Assembly: GCF_014650755.1 (NCBI RefSeq)
Contig: NZ_BMVO01000002.1
Location: 62,001-126,000 of the forward strand
Origin: Streptomyces chryseus
GTDB lineage: Bacteria > Actinomycetota > Actinomycetes > Streptomycetales > Streptomycetaceae
Direction: 5' to 3'
Length of the DNA stretch: 64,000 nt
A program made the translations under genes and the position numbers. Below the pieces are notes generated by a model, which did not search any database, was not told the origin of the DNA, and saw only the letters and a list, made by a program, of their open reading frames with translations. This document shows, one piece after another, positions 33,413 through 41,873 of this stretch; positions within the stretch are counted from its first letter, which is position 1; each line of letters begins with the position of its first letter.

Positions 33413-35653
33413 ATGTCCGGTCACGACGAAGCCACTGCCGCCCGTACCGCCCCGTCCCGCACCGCCCTGCGCGTCTGTCCGCTCTGCGAAGCCACCTGCG
33501 GGCTGACCCTCACCATCGAGGGCACCAGGGTCACCGGCGCGCGCGGCGACCGCGACGACGTCTTCAGCAAGGGGTTCATCTGCCCCAAGGGCGCGTCGTT
33601 CGGAGAGGTGGACGCCGACCCCGACCGGCTGACCGGACCGCTCGTCCGCGAGGGCGGCGCACTGCGCGAGGCGACCTGGGACGAGGCGTTCGACCTCGTC
33701 GCCGCCCGGATGCGGCCGCTGATCGAGGAGTACGGGCCACACTCCGTCGGCGTCGTACTCGGCAACCCCAACGTCCACACCATGGCCGGCGCGCTCTACC
33801 CGCCCGTGCTGCTCTCCATGCTGCGCACCCGCAGCCTGTTCACCGCCAGCACCGTCGACCAGATGCCCAAGCACGTCTCCAGCGGCCTGCTCTTCGGCGA
33901 CCCGCTGGCCATCGCGGTGCCCGACCTGGACCGTACGGACCACCTGCTGCTCCTCGGCGCCAACCCGCTGGAGTCCAACGGCAGCCTGTGCACCGCCCCC
34001 GACTTCCCCGGCAAGCTCAAGGCGCTGCGCCGGCGCGGCGGCACGCTCGTCGTCGTCGACCCGCGCCGCACCCGTACCGCCAAGCTGGCCGACCGGCACG
34101 TCGCCATCCGGCCCGGTACGGACGCGCTGCTCCTGGCGGCGCTCGCCCAGGTCCTCTTCGAGGAGAAGCTCGCCGACCCGGGCGTCCTGGCGGAGCACCT
34201 CGACGGCCTCGGCGAAGTACGGGAAGCGGTAAGGGACTTCACCCCGGAGGCCGTGGCCGCTGCCTGTGACGTGCCCGCCGACGAGATCCGGCTGCTGGCC
34301 CGGGGGCTCGCCGCCGCGCCCACCGCCGCCGTGTACGGCCGGGTCGGCAGCTCCACCGTCGAGTTCGGGACCCTGGCGAACTGGCTCGTCGACGTACTGA
34401 ACGTCCTCACCGGCAACCTCGACCGCCCGGGCGGCGTCCTCTTCCCGCTCTCGGCAACCGCCCCCGCGCCCCGTCCCGCCGGGCCCGGCAAGGGCTTCGC
34501 GCTCGGCCGGTGGACGAGCCGGGCCGGCGGCCACCCCGAGGCCAAGGGCGAACTGCCGCTGGCCGCGCTCGCCGAGGAGATCGACACCCCCGGGGAGGGG
34601 CGGGTGCGCGCGCTGATCGCCATCGCCGCGAACCCCGTGCTCTCCGCCCCCGACGGGCTGCGGCTCGACCGCGCCCTGAGCGAGCACCTGGACTTCATGG
34701 TCAGCGTCGACCCGTACCTCAACGAGACCTCACGCCACGCCGACGTCGTCCTGCCGCCACCGCCGCCGTCCCGCAGCGCGCACTTCGACTTCGCCTTCAA
34801 CGCCTTCGCCGTGCGCAACCAGGCGCGCTTCACCCCCGCCGCCGTGCCCCTGGAGGACGGGCGAATGGACGAGAGCGAGATCCACGCCCGGCTGATCCTC
34901 GCGGTGAGCGGTATGCACGGCGCCGACCCCTCGGCGGTCGACGACCTCGTCATCGAGCGCGCCCTCACCAAGGCGGTCGCCACGCCGCACTCACCCGTCC
35001 ACGGCGACGACCCCGCCCGGCTCGCCGCCGCACTCACCGGGACGAGCGGCCCCCAGCGGCGCCTGGACATGATGCTGCGCCTCGGCCCGTACGACCTCGT
35101 GCTGGACGACCTGCTGGCGCACCCGCACGGCGTCGACCTCGGCCCCCTCCGGCCGCGCCTGGCGCAGGTCCTCAAGACCCGCAGCGGCAAGATCGAGCTG
35201 CTGCCCGGACCCGTCGCCGCCGACCTGCCGAGGCTGCGGCGCGCGCTGGAGACACGGCCCGCCGCGCTCGTCCTCGTCGGCCGCCGTCATCTGCGCTCCA
35301 ACAACAGCTGGATGCACAACATCCCCTCGCTGACCGGCGGCAGCAACCGGTGCACCCTCCAGGTCCACCCGCACGACGCGGCGCGGCTCGGCCTCACCGA
35401 CGGAGCGGACGCCCGTGTCGCCGCCGAGGGAGGGGCGCTGGTGGTCCCGGTCGAGGTGACCGACGCGGTACGCGCCGGAGTGGTGAGCCTGCCGCACGGC
35501 TGGGGGCACGACCGCGAGGGCGTACGGATGGCGGTCGCCGCCGCCGCTCCCGGCGTCAACGTCAACCAGCTCCTCGACGGCAGCCGGCTCGACCCGCTGT
35601 CGGGCACGGCGGTGCTCAACGGCTTCCCCGTCGATGTAACACCCATATCGTGA
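33413..35653 (+). CDS. Molybdopterin-dependent oxidoreductase, formate dehydrogenase/nitrate reductase-like
   Basis: 746 residues. A [4Fe-4S] site is set by Cys22, Cys25, Cys29 and Cys57 (CPLCEATC, then ICPKG). The molybdopterin superfamily body follows (LTGPLVREGGALREATWDEAF, LLLGANPLESNG, VDPRRTRTAKLAD, VLNVLTGNLDRPGG) and a C-terminal molydopterin dinucleotide-binding domain (LVGRRHLRSNNSWMHNIPSL). The layout fits a cytoplasmic single-subunit enzyme. No twin-arginine signal, no partner Fe-S subunit and no fdhD/fdhE gene is beside it. Substrate undetermined. Confidence 0.88.
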   Translation: MSGHDEATAARTAPSRTALRVCPLCEATCGLTLTIEGTRVTGARGDRDDVFSKGFICPKGASFGEVDADPDRLTGPLVREGGALREATWDEAFDLVAARMRPLIEEYGPHSVGVVLGNPNVHTMAGALYPPVLLSMLRTRSLFTASTVDQMPKHVSSGLLFGDPLAIAVPDLDRTDHLLLLGANPLESNGSLCTAPDFPGKLKALRRRGGTLVVVDPRRTRTAKLADRHVAIRPGTDALLLAALAQVLFEEKLADPGVLAEHLDGLGEVREAVRDFTPEAVAAACDVPADEIRLLARGLAAAPTAAVYGRVGSSTVEFGTLANWLVDVLNVLTGNLDRPGGVLFPLSATAPAPRPAGPGKGFALGRWTSRAGGHPEAKGELPLAALAEEIDTPGEGRVRALIAIAANPVLSAPDGLRLDRALSEHLDFMVSVDPYLNETSRHADVVLPPPPPSRSAHFDFAFNAFAVRNQARFTPAAVPLEDGRMDESEIHARLILAVSGMHGADPSAVDDLVIERALTKAVATPHSPVHGDDPARLAAALTGTSGPQRRLDMMLRLGPYDLVLDDLLAHPHGVDLGPLRPRLAQVLKTRSGKIELLPGPVAADLPRLRRALETRPAALVLVGRRHLRSNNSWMHNIPSLTGGSNRCTLQVHPHDAARLGLTDGADARVAAEGGALVVPVEVTDAVRAGVVSLPHGWGHDREGVRMAVAAAAPGVNVNQLLDGSRLDPLSGTAVLNGFPVDVTPIS

Positions 35654-35689
35654 CCTGGGGTTTTGCGCTTATTGCTCGCACCTCAACAT

Positions 35690-35700
35690 CTTGTTAACGC
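35690..35700. promoter_or_regulatory. CTTGTTAACGC element upstream of the CitMHS gene
   Basis: Shares the 9-mer CTTGTTAAC with the tctC upstream region and lies 75 bases before the transporter ATG, nearly the same distance as at tctC (77). Overlaps an AACA-N3-TGTT inverted repeat. Candidate common citrate-response element; inference. Confidence 0.4.
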
Positions 35701-35773
35701 CTCACGACGCGACCTAACGTCATCGGACCGCCTGGCCTGGTGGGAGTTCAAGGGCGAACGTGAGGTACCCCAA

Positions 35774-37171
35774 ATGCTGACCATCCTCGGATTCGTCATG
35801 ATCGCGACCTTCCTGGTCCTGATCATGATGAAGAAGATGTCGCCGATCGCGGCGCTCGTACTGATCCCCGCGCTCTTCTGCGTGCTCGTAGGACAGGGGG
35901 CGAAGCTCGGGGACTACGTCCTCGAAGGCGTCGGGAACCTGGCGCCGACCGCCGCGATGCTGATGTTCGCCATCGTGTACTTCGGCGTGATGATCGACGT
36001 GGGTCTCTTCGACCCGATCGTGCGCGGCATCCTGCGCTTCTGCAAGGCCGATCCGATGCGGATCGTGGTCGGCACGGCCGTGCTCGCCGCGATCGTCTCG
36101 CTCGACGGCGACGGCTCGACCACCTTCATGATCACGGTCTCGGCGATGTATCCGCTCTACAAGCGGCTCGGGATGAGCCTGGTGGTGATGACCGGCGTCG
36201 CCGCCACCGCGAACGGCGTGATGAACACACTGCCCTGGGGCGGCCCCACCGCCCGCGCCGCCACGGCGCTGAAGCTCGACGCCGCCGACATCTTCGTGCC
36301 CATGATCCCGGCCCTCGCCGTCGGACTGGTCTTCGTCTTCGCCCTCGCCTACGTGCTGGGCCGGCGGGAGCGCAAGCGCCTCGGCTGCCTCACCCTCGAC
36401 GAGGCGGTCGAGGCGCCGGCCGAGGTCCTCGTCACGGCCGGCGGCGGGGGCGGCGAGGCGCCACGCAAGAGCCCCGGCGGCGGGGACGACGCGGACGCCG
36501 GTCCGGCGTACGCCGCCGACGGTGGGGGCTTCCAGGGGCTCGACCCCGACCGTGCGACCCTGCGCCCCAAGCTCTACTGGTTCAACGCCGGGCTCACCGT
36601 CGTACTGCTCGCTTCGATGATCATGGAACTGCTGCCGATCCCGGTCCTCTTCCTCATCGGCGCGGCCCTCGCCCTCACGGTCAACTACCCCAACATGGCC
36701 GACCAGAAGGCCCGCATCGCCGCCCACGCCGACAACGTCCTCAACGTCGCCGGCATGGTGTTCGCCGCCGCCGTCTTCACCGGCGTCCTCACCGGCACCG
36801 GCATGGTCAAGCACATGGCCGACTGGCTCGTCGGCGCCGTCCCCGACGCCATGGGCCCGCACATGGCCCTCGTCACCGGCCTGTTGAGCCTCCCGCTGAC
36901 GTACTTCATGTCGAACGACGGCTTCTACTTCGGCGTCCTGCCCGTCCTGGCGGAGGCCGGCGCGGCGCACGGGGTGTCGTCGCTGGAGATCGCCCGCGCC
37001 TCGCTCGTCGGACAGGCGCTGCACATGTCCAGCCCGCTGGTGCCCGCCGTGTACGTCCTGGTCGGCATGGCCAAGGTCGAGTTCGGCGACCACACCCGGT
37101 TCACCGTCAAATGGGCGGCGCTCACCTCGCTGGTGGTGCTCGGCGCCGGAATCCTCTTCGGCATCATCTGA
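35774..37171 (+). CDS. CitMHS-family citrate-metal/proton symporter
   Basis: 465 residues with about 11-12 hydrophobic segments and a cytoplasmic Gly-rich loop (about residues 215-260). The CitMHS signature is clear: MLTILGFVMIATFLVLIMMKKMSPIAALV, LVSLDGDGSTTFMITVSAMYPLY with the conserved Asp/Thr cluster, TANGVMNTLPWGGPT, and YFMSNDGFYFGVLPVL. Members import citrate complexed to Mg, Ca or Fe. The start at 35774 fits the family start. The next gene, an MFS carrier, begins within its stop codon. Confidence 0.94.
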   Translation: MLTILGFVMIATFLVLIMMKKMSPIAALVLIPALFCVLVGQGAKLGDYVLEGVGNLAPTAAMLMFAIVYFGVMIDVGLFDPIVRGILRFCKADPMRIVVGTAVLAAIVSLDGDGSTTFMITVSAMYPLYKRLGMSLVVMTGVAATANGVMNTLPWGGPTARAATALKLDAADIFVPMIPALAVGLVFVFALAYVLGRRERKRLGCLTLDEAVEAPAEVLVTAGGGGGEAPRKSPGGGDDADAGPAYAADGGGFQGLDPDRATLRPKLYWFNAGLTVVLLASMIMELLPIPVLFLIGAALALTVNYPNMADQKARIAAHADNVLNVAGMVFAAAVFTGVLTGTGMVKHMADWLVGAVPDAMGPHMALVTGLLSLPLTYFMSNDGFYFGVLPVLAEAGAAHGVSSLEIARASLVGQALHMSSPLVPAVYVLVGMAKVEFGDHTRFTVKWAALTSLVVLGAGILFGII

Positions 37172-38442
37172 TGCGTGGCAGGGGGTGGTTGCTGCGCCTG
37201 GTCATCGCCTTCGGCTTCGCGCAGGCGGCGGTGTCGATGGCGCGCCCGGCCGTCTCGTACCGGGCCCTGGCCCTGGGCGCGGACGAGCGCGCGGTCGGCG
37301 TGATCGCGGGCGTGTACGCGCTGCTGCCCCTGTTCGCCGCCGTACCGCTGGGGCGCAGGACGGACTTCGGGCGGTGCGCACCCCTGCTGCCCGTCGGCGT
37401 CGTCCTGATCTCCGGCGGGTGCGCCCTCAGCGGTACGGCGGACTCCCTCGCGGCGATGGCGGCCTGGAGCGGGGTGATGGGGCTCGGGCACCTGTGCTTC
37501 GTCATCGGCGCCCAGTCGATCGTCGCCCGTCAGTCCGCCCCGGCCGAACAGGACCGCAACTTCGGCCACTTCACCATCGGGGCGTCGCTCGGCCAGCTCG
37601 TCGGCCCGGTCGCCGCCGGCCTGCTGGTCTCCGGCCACGACGGCGCCATGGCCCGCACCAGCGCCCTCGCCCTGGTCGTCTCGGCGGGCGTCGCGGCGGT
37701 GTCGTTCACCTCGCTCTGGCGGATCGAGCACCGGTCGCGGGGCGCGGCGCGCGCCGGGCACGCGGCCAAGGTTCCGGTCCACCGCATCCTGCGGACGCGC
37801 GGCGTGCCGGCCGGGATCTTCATCAGCCTCGCGGTGCTCTCCGCGACCGACGTCCTCACCGCGTACCTCCCGGTCGTCGGTGAACACCGGGGCATCGCCC
37901 CTTCCGTCGTCGGCCTGCTGCTCAGCCTGCGGGCCGCGGCGACGATCGCCTGCCGGCTGGTGATGACGCCGATGATCCGGCTGCTCGGCCGTACCGCGCT
38001 GATGACGCTCACGTGCGTGCTGGCCGCCCTGCTGTGCGCGGGCGTCGCGTTCCCCGTGCCCGTGTGGGCGCTGGCGCTGATGCTGGCCCTGCTCGGCTTC
38101 TGCCTGGGCGTGGGCCAGCCGCTGTCGATGACCACGGTGGTCCAGGCGTCCCCGCCGCAGGCGCGCTCGACGGCCCTGGCCCTGCGCCTGACGGGCAACC
38201 GCTTCGGGCAGGTGGCGGCCCCCGCGTCGGCGGGGCTGGTGGCCGGCGTGGCGGGGACGGCGGCGCCCTTCCTGATGCTGGGCGTGCTCCTGCTGGGGGC
38301 GGCGGGGCTGGCCCTGCGCGGCCGACGGAGCGACGCGCCCGGTGGGCCCAGCGGGTCGGGGGAGTCTGGCGGAGCCGGTGGGGGAGGGGCTGCCTCCCTC
38401 GGTCGGCAGACACCCGCTGTCGGCCAGTCAGGTCATATCTGA
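37171..38442 (+). CDS. MFS transporter
   Basis: 423 residues, about 12 hydrophobic segments, with a motif A-like VPLGRRTDFGRCAPLL between helices 2 and 3 and QPLSMTTVVQASPPQARSTALALRLTGNRFGQ in the second half, as in drug or metabolite exporters. The ATG overlaps the citrate transporter stop by one base, so it is translationally coupled and may move a related metabolite or siderophore. A Ser/Gly-rich tail of about 40 residues follows. Confidence 0.85.
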   Translation: MRGRGWLLRLVIAFGFAQAAVSMARPAVSYRALALGADERAVGVIAGVYALLPLFAAVPLGRRTDFGRCAPLLPVGVVLISGGCALSGTADSLAAMAAWSGVMGLGHLCFVIGAQSIVARQSAPAEQDRNFGHFTIGASLGQLVGPVAAGLLVSGHDGAMARTSALALVVSAGVAAVSFTSLWRIEHRSRGAARAGHAAKVPVHRILRTRGVPAGIFISLAVLSATDVLTAYLPVVGEHRGIAPSVVGLLLSLRAAATIACRLVMTPMIRLLGRTALMTLTCVLAALLCAGVAFPVPVWALALMLALLGFCLGVGQPLSMTTVVQASPPQARSTALALRLTGNRFGQVAAPASAGLVAGVAGTAAPFLMLGVLLLGAAGLALRGRRSDAPGGPSGSGESGGAGGGGAASLGRQTPAVGQSGHI

Positions 38443-38545
38443 CGACTTCTCAGCGTTTCTAGGCTTCTTCGCGCCCGATATGTGACATCTAATCAGGCGA
38501 TCGAGTGATCAGTACGACAATCATCTCGGCTTGAAGGAGCCCCGC

Positions 38546-39172
38546 ATGACCACCTCGACATCTCTTCGCTCCCACGGCGTCCGTCCGGGCATGGCCGCCC
38601 TCGCCACGCTGGCCCTCGCAGGGGTGTCCCTGTGGGGCGCGCCGGCTGCCTTCGCCGTCCCCGGTGACAGCGGCGAGGTCAAGATCCACAAGGCCGGCAC
38701 CAGCTTCAACGACAGCAAGGACCACTACGAGGTCTGTACGTTCAACCTGGCCGCCTCCAACTTCGAGACGGTACCGCTGGTCAACTGGACCATCACCCCG
38801 CAGCCGAAGACGCCTCCCCAGCCCACCCTGACGGGCGGCATCAACATGGCGAGCGGCAAGGGCCACACCGCCGACTACTCGCTCCCGGACGGCCACTACC
38901 AGCTCAACTGGACGTTCCCGGGCGGCGTGCCGAAGCAGAAGATCTTCAAGGTCGACTGCGCCAAGAAGCAGGACAACAAGCCCGCTCCGCGCGGCGCCGT
39001 ACCCGCCGGCGGCGGCGGGGCGGCGGACACGGGCGCGGGCACCGGTACCGGCGCCGGCAACGACGACGGCTCCTCGCTCGGCATGGCTCCCGCGCTGGTC
39101 GCGGGCGCCGCCGGCGTGGCCGGGCTGATCTTCGTCCGTCGGGCCCGCCGCCGCGCAAATGGCGCCGCGTAA
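38546..39172 (+). CDS. Secreted, wall- or membrane-anchored surface protein (class F sortase partner)
   Basis: 208 residues with a GAAGGAG site. A signal peptide is cleaved near AAFAVPG; a mature beta-rich domain of about 100 residues holds two Cys (YEVCTFNL, FKVDCAKK). Then follow a Gly/Ala-rich spacer, an AADTG segment that resembles a degenerate sortase motif, a hydrophobic helix and an RRARRRANGAA tail. Its stop overlaps the sortase start by 14 bases, so the two are made together. No known domain; likely a dedicated substrate of that sortase. Confidence 0.72.
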   Translation: MTTSTSLRSHGVRPGMAALATLALAGVSLWGAPAAFAVPGDSGEVKIHKAGTSFNDSKDHYEVCTFNLAASNFETVPLVNWTITPQPKTPPQPTLTGGINMASGKGHTADYSLPDGHYQLNWTFPGGVPKQKIFKVDCAKKQDNKPAPRGAVPAGGGGAADTGAGTGTGAGNDDGSSLGMAPALVAGAAGVAGLIFVRRARRRANGAA

Positions 39173-40079
39173 CACCCGTTCCCGCCGCCGTCGCGGACCG
39201 AGCCGGGGCTGCCGCCTCGCCCTGACGGCGACCGTGACGGTGACGCTGATGACCGGTGTCGTCCGGGGGTGCGGCGACTCGCCCCCGGACGCGCCGGTCG
39301 TCACCGCCGCTCATGACACCGCCGCCCACGACACGGCCGCCAAGAACCCGGCGCCGGAACCGGTCCCGCGACCGGCGACGACGCCGCCGGTGTCCAAGCC
39401 GCCGGTGCCGTCGCCGGCGGTGTCGAAGCCCGGGGTGCCGGTGCCCGTGGTCTCGAAGCCCGCGGTCCCGTCGCCCTGGGCGGTGAGTCCCGCGCCGTCG
39501 AAGCCGGTCCCCGCGCCGTCGAAGCCGGTCCCCGCGCCGCCGAAGCCGGTGGCGCCGTCGCCCTCGGCGTCGAAGCCGTCGCCGAGCCCGGCCGGGGCGA
39601 CGTACCCGCCCCTGTCGCACTCGCCCCCGGCGAGGGTGGCGGTGCCCCGCATCTCCATCGAGGCGCCCGTCGTCGGCATGGGACTGGACCCCAAGGGCAC
39701 CCTCGCCACCCCGCCGGTGGACGACCCCGCCCTGGTCGGCTGGTACCAGGACGGCCCGAGCCCCGGAGAGGCGGGAACCTCCCTCCTCGTCGGGCACCGG
39801 GACACCCGGACCGGCCCGGCCATCTTCCTCAACCTCAACATCCTCAACCCCGGTGACATCGTCAACGTCGTACGCGCGGACCACCGCATCGCGCAGTTCA
39901 CCGTCGACGCGGTGAAGACGTACAAGAAGGAGGCATTCCCCGACGCCGAGGTGTACGGCAACAAGGCCGGCCGCCCCGAACTGCGCGTGATCACCTGCGG
40001 CGGGACCTTCGACAAGAAGAAGGGGTACGCCTCCAACGTCGTCGTCTTCGCCCACCTCACGGGCGTCAAGTCCGTGTGA
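39159..40079 (+). CDS. Class F sortase
   Basis: 306 residues. N-terminal hydrophobic anchor (about 19-37), then about 100 residues rich in Pro/Ser/Lys/Val with repeated SKPVP-type units, then a sortase domain from about residue 155: VPRISIEAPVVGMGLD, His213 in LLVGHRDT, Cys280 in VITCGGTFD, and SNVVVFAHL. Sortases cut a sorting motif and link the protein to cell-wall peptide. The usual triad Arg just after the TCGG loop is not obvious, since YASN occupies 291-294. It overlaps its presumed substrate gene and, at its 3' end, the convergent ATPase gene by 14 bases. Confidence 0.88.
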   Translation: MAPRNTRSRRRRGPSRGCRLALTATVTVTLMTGVVRGCGDSPPDAPVVTAAHDTAAHDTAAKNPAPEPVPRPATTPPVSKPPVPSPAVSKPGVPVPVVSKPAVPSPWAVSPAPSKPVPAPSKPVPAPPKPVAPSPSASKPSPSPAGATYPPLSHSPPARVAVPRISIEAPVVGMGLDPKGTLATPPVDDPALVGWYQDGPSPGEAGTSLLVGHRDTRTGPAIFLNLNILNPGDIVNVVRADHRIAQFTVDAVKTYKKEAFPDAEVYGNKAGRPELRVITCGGTFDKKKGYASNVVVFAHLTGVKSV

Positions 40080-40536
40080 CGGTCCGCGCCGTCACCCGGA
40101 GCGTCGCCCACACCGTCTTGCCCACCTGCCGGTCGACGACCCCCCACGTCTCGGCCAGCGCCTCCACCAGCAGCAGCCCTCGCCCCGTCTCCGCGTCAGG
40201 AGGCGGGGCATTGGGCGGTGGCGCGGGCAGGCCGCGTTCGGCGCGGGCGTCGGTGACCTCGACGCGCAGCAGCCCGCCCGCCTCCAGCACCAGCCGCAGC
40301 TCGAAGTCCCGGCCCGCCACCCGGCCGTGCGTGACGGCGTTCGCGGCGAGCTCGGCGACGATCAGCGCGGCGACGTCGGAGGAGTCGCTCCCGTACGGGA
40401 CGCCCCACTCGTGGAACTGGTGCACGGCCAGCAGCCGCGCCAGCCTGGCCGCCTTGCGCGTGGCGGAGAACCGCTGCCGGAACACACGTACGGTAAGGGG
40501 AGGTTGGGCAGCGGACGGCTGCGTCTCGGTATGCAT
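40066..40536 (-). CDS. ATP-binding protein, anti-sigma-factor kinase type (HATPase_c_2)
   Basis: 156 residues from the ATG at 40536. The GHKL fold is evident: VAELAANAVTHGRV (N box), VTDARAERGLP (G1-like Asp), and GRGLLLVEALAETWGV (G2). This is the SpoIIAB/RsbW-like family abundant in Streptomyces, often beside XRE-DUF397 pairs, and it may act as a switch kinase. Divergent from the XRE gene, 158 bases away. Confidence 0.87.
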   Translation of the reverse strand: MHTETQPSAAQPPLTVRVFRQRFSATRKAARLARLLAVHQFHEWGVPYGSDSSDVAALIVAELAANAVTHGRVAGRDFELRLVLEAGGLLRVEVTDARAERGLPAPPPNAPPPDAETGRGLLLVEALAETWGVVDRQVGKTVWATLRVTARTVTRT

Positions 40537-40694
40537 GAAGCCCACCGTGGCGGGCCCGGCACCACCGTGACCAGCGGACACGTCCGTACGCTGGGCCACC
40601 GTACGGACACACGCTGTGGACAGTACGGTCGCTGATGCCGTAACCCTGGGTGAGCTGAGTGCGGGGAGATTCGCTCACTGGGAGGTGGCCGTCC

Positions 40695-41525
40695 ATGGCC
40701 GGGGACTGGGAACACGACGAGCCGGAATCATCGGACAGCCTGAAGACCTTCGGGGCGTTCGTCCAGGGGTTGCGGGAGCACGCGGGCTTCACCAGGGAGG
40801 AGTTCGGGCCGCTGGTGCGGTTCTCCAAGCACACGATCGAGTCGATCGAGCTGGGCAGACGCATGCCGGACAAGGACTTCGTGGAGCGCGCGGAGCTGGC
40901 GCTGGGGAGTACGGGCGCCCTGCGCCGGGCGTTCGGCCACCTGACGCGGCAGCCGGGGCTGGCGGCGTGGTTCAGGAAGTGGGCGCGGCTGGAGCAGCAG
41001 GCGCTCAGTCTGGGCAACTACGAGTGCAGGCTCGTGCCGGGGCTGTTGCAGTCGGAAGGGTATGCGCGGGCTGCGTTCAGCAACCGCATCCCGCCCCTGT
41101 CGGATCAGCAACTGGAAGCTCAGGTTGCCGCGCGAATGGAGCGGCAGAACTTGCTGTGTGAACGGCCCAACACCTCGTTCAGCTTTGTCATGGACGAGCA
41201 CGTCCTGCAACGCACCCTCGGAGGAATCGAAGTCACGCGTGGGCTGCTCGGTCACATCCTGGCGTACGCCGAGCTGCGAAACGTCTCGGTGCAGGTCATG
41301 CCGACGCGCAGTGAGTGCCATGCGGGACTGGACGGTCCTCTCGCGCTGTTGGAGACTCCGGACGGCAGGCGTCTCGCGTATTCGGAGGGGCAAGAGTCGG
41401 GTCGATTGATCGCCGACTCGAAAGAGGCCGCCGTGCTGCACCAACGGTATGCCACACTCCGCTCACAGGCCCTCAGCCCGACTGTCTCCGTGGGCCTGCT
41501 GGAGCGAATCAGAGGAGCGCTATGA
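40695..41525 (+). CDS. XRE-family regulator with C-terminal DUF5753 domain (Scr1/WhiJ-type)
   Basis: 276 residues with a GGGAGGTGG site. N-terminal helix-turn-helix (LKTFGAFVQGLREHAGFTREEFGPLVRFSKHTIESIELGRRMPDKDFVERAE) and a long C-terminal domain (EQQALSLGNYECRLVPGLLQSEGYARA, ARMERQNLL, FVMDEHVLQRTLGG, VQVMPTRSECHAGLDGPLALLE) shared by regulators paired with DUF397 proteins in Streptomyces development and antibiotic control. Its stop overlaps the DUF397 gene (ATGA). Confidence 0.9.
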   Translation: MAGDWEHDEPESSDSLKTFGAFVQGLREHAGFTREEFGPLVRFSKHTIESIELGRRMPDKDFVERAELALGSTGALRRAFGHLTRQPGLAAWFRKWARLEQQALSLGNYECRLVPGLLQSEGYARAAFSNRIPPLSDQQLEAQVAARMERQNLLCERPNTSFSFVMDEHVLQRTLGGIEVTRGLLGHILAYAELRNVSVQVMPTRSECHAGLDGPLALLETPDGRRLAYSEGQESGRLIADSKEAAVLHQRYATLRSQALSPTVSVGLLERIRGAL

Positions 41526-41764
41526 GCACCACGGAACTGGCGTGGTTCAAGTCCAGCTACAGCGGGACCTCGGGCGACAACTGCGTCGAAGTGGCCCTGT
41601 CCTGGCGCAAGTCCAGCTACAGCGGCACCGAAGGTGACAACTGCGTGGAAGTGGCCGCCTCCCCCCACACCGTCCACGTCCGCGACTCCAAGGACAAGGC
41701 CGGTCCCGTCCTCGCCCTCCCCTCCCGCGCCTGGGAGGCATTCCTCGTCCTCGCGCGCGGCTGA
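41522..41764 (+). CDS. DUF397 protein with a duplicated motif
   Basis: 80 residues, starting inside the XRE stop. The DUF397 motif WxKSSYSGxxGDNCVEVA occurs twice, at 8-25 and 28-45, then VHVRDSKDKAGPVLALPSRAWEAFL. At DNA level the copies repeat at a 60-base offset (41545-41598 and 41605-41658). DUF397 proteins act as small partners or antagonists of the XRE regulator just upstream. Confidence 0.88.
   Translation: MSTTELAWFKSSYSGTSGDNCVEVALSWRKSSYSGTEGDNCVEVAASPHTVHVRDSKDKAGPVLALPSRAWEAFLVLARG
41545..41658 (+). repeat. Tandem 60-bp repeat inside the DUF397 gene
   Basis: Two consecutive copies with shared CAAGTCCAGCTACAGCGG and GACAACTGCGT blocks at exactly 60-base spacing, giving a 20-residue in-frame duplication. 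A few third-position changes separate the copies. Confidence 0.75.
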
Positions 41765-41807
41765 GCGGTCCGGCGGGGCGGCGGGTGACTTCGGGCCCTG
41801 GCGCGTA

Positions 41808-41826
41808 AAAACTAACAGCGCTAGTT
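41808..41826. promoter_or_regulatory. TetR-type operator before the aldehyde dehydrogenase operon
   Basis: AAACTAACAGCGCTAGTTT lies 47 bases before the ALDH ATG. It matches, at 15 of 19 positions, the site at 49087-49105 between the TetR gene and the acyl-CoA dehydrogenase. AAACTA/TAGTTT ends form an inverted repeat. Confidence 0.65.
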
Positions 41827-41873
41827 TGGGGTGCGGACCACTACGGCAGCCCGGTAGCTCTGGAGGATCAGCG

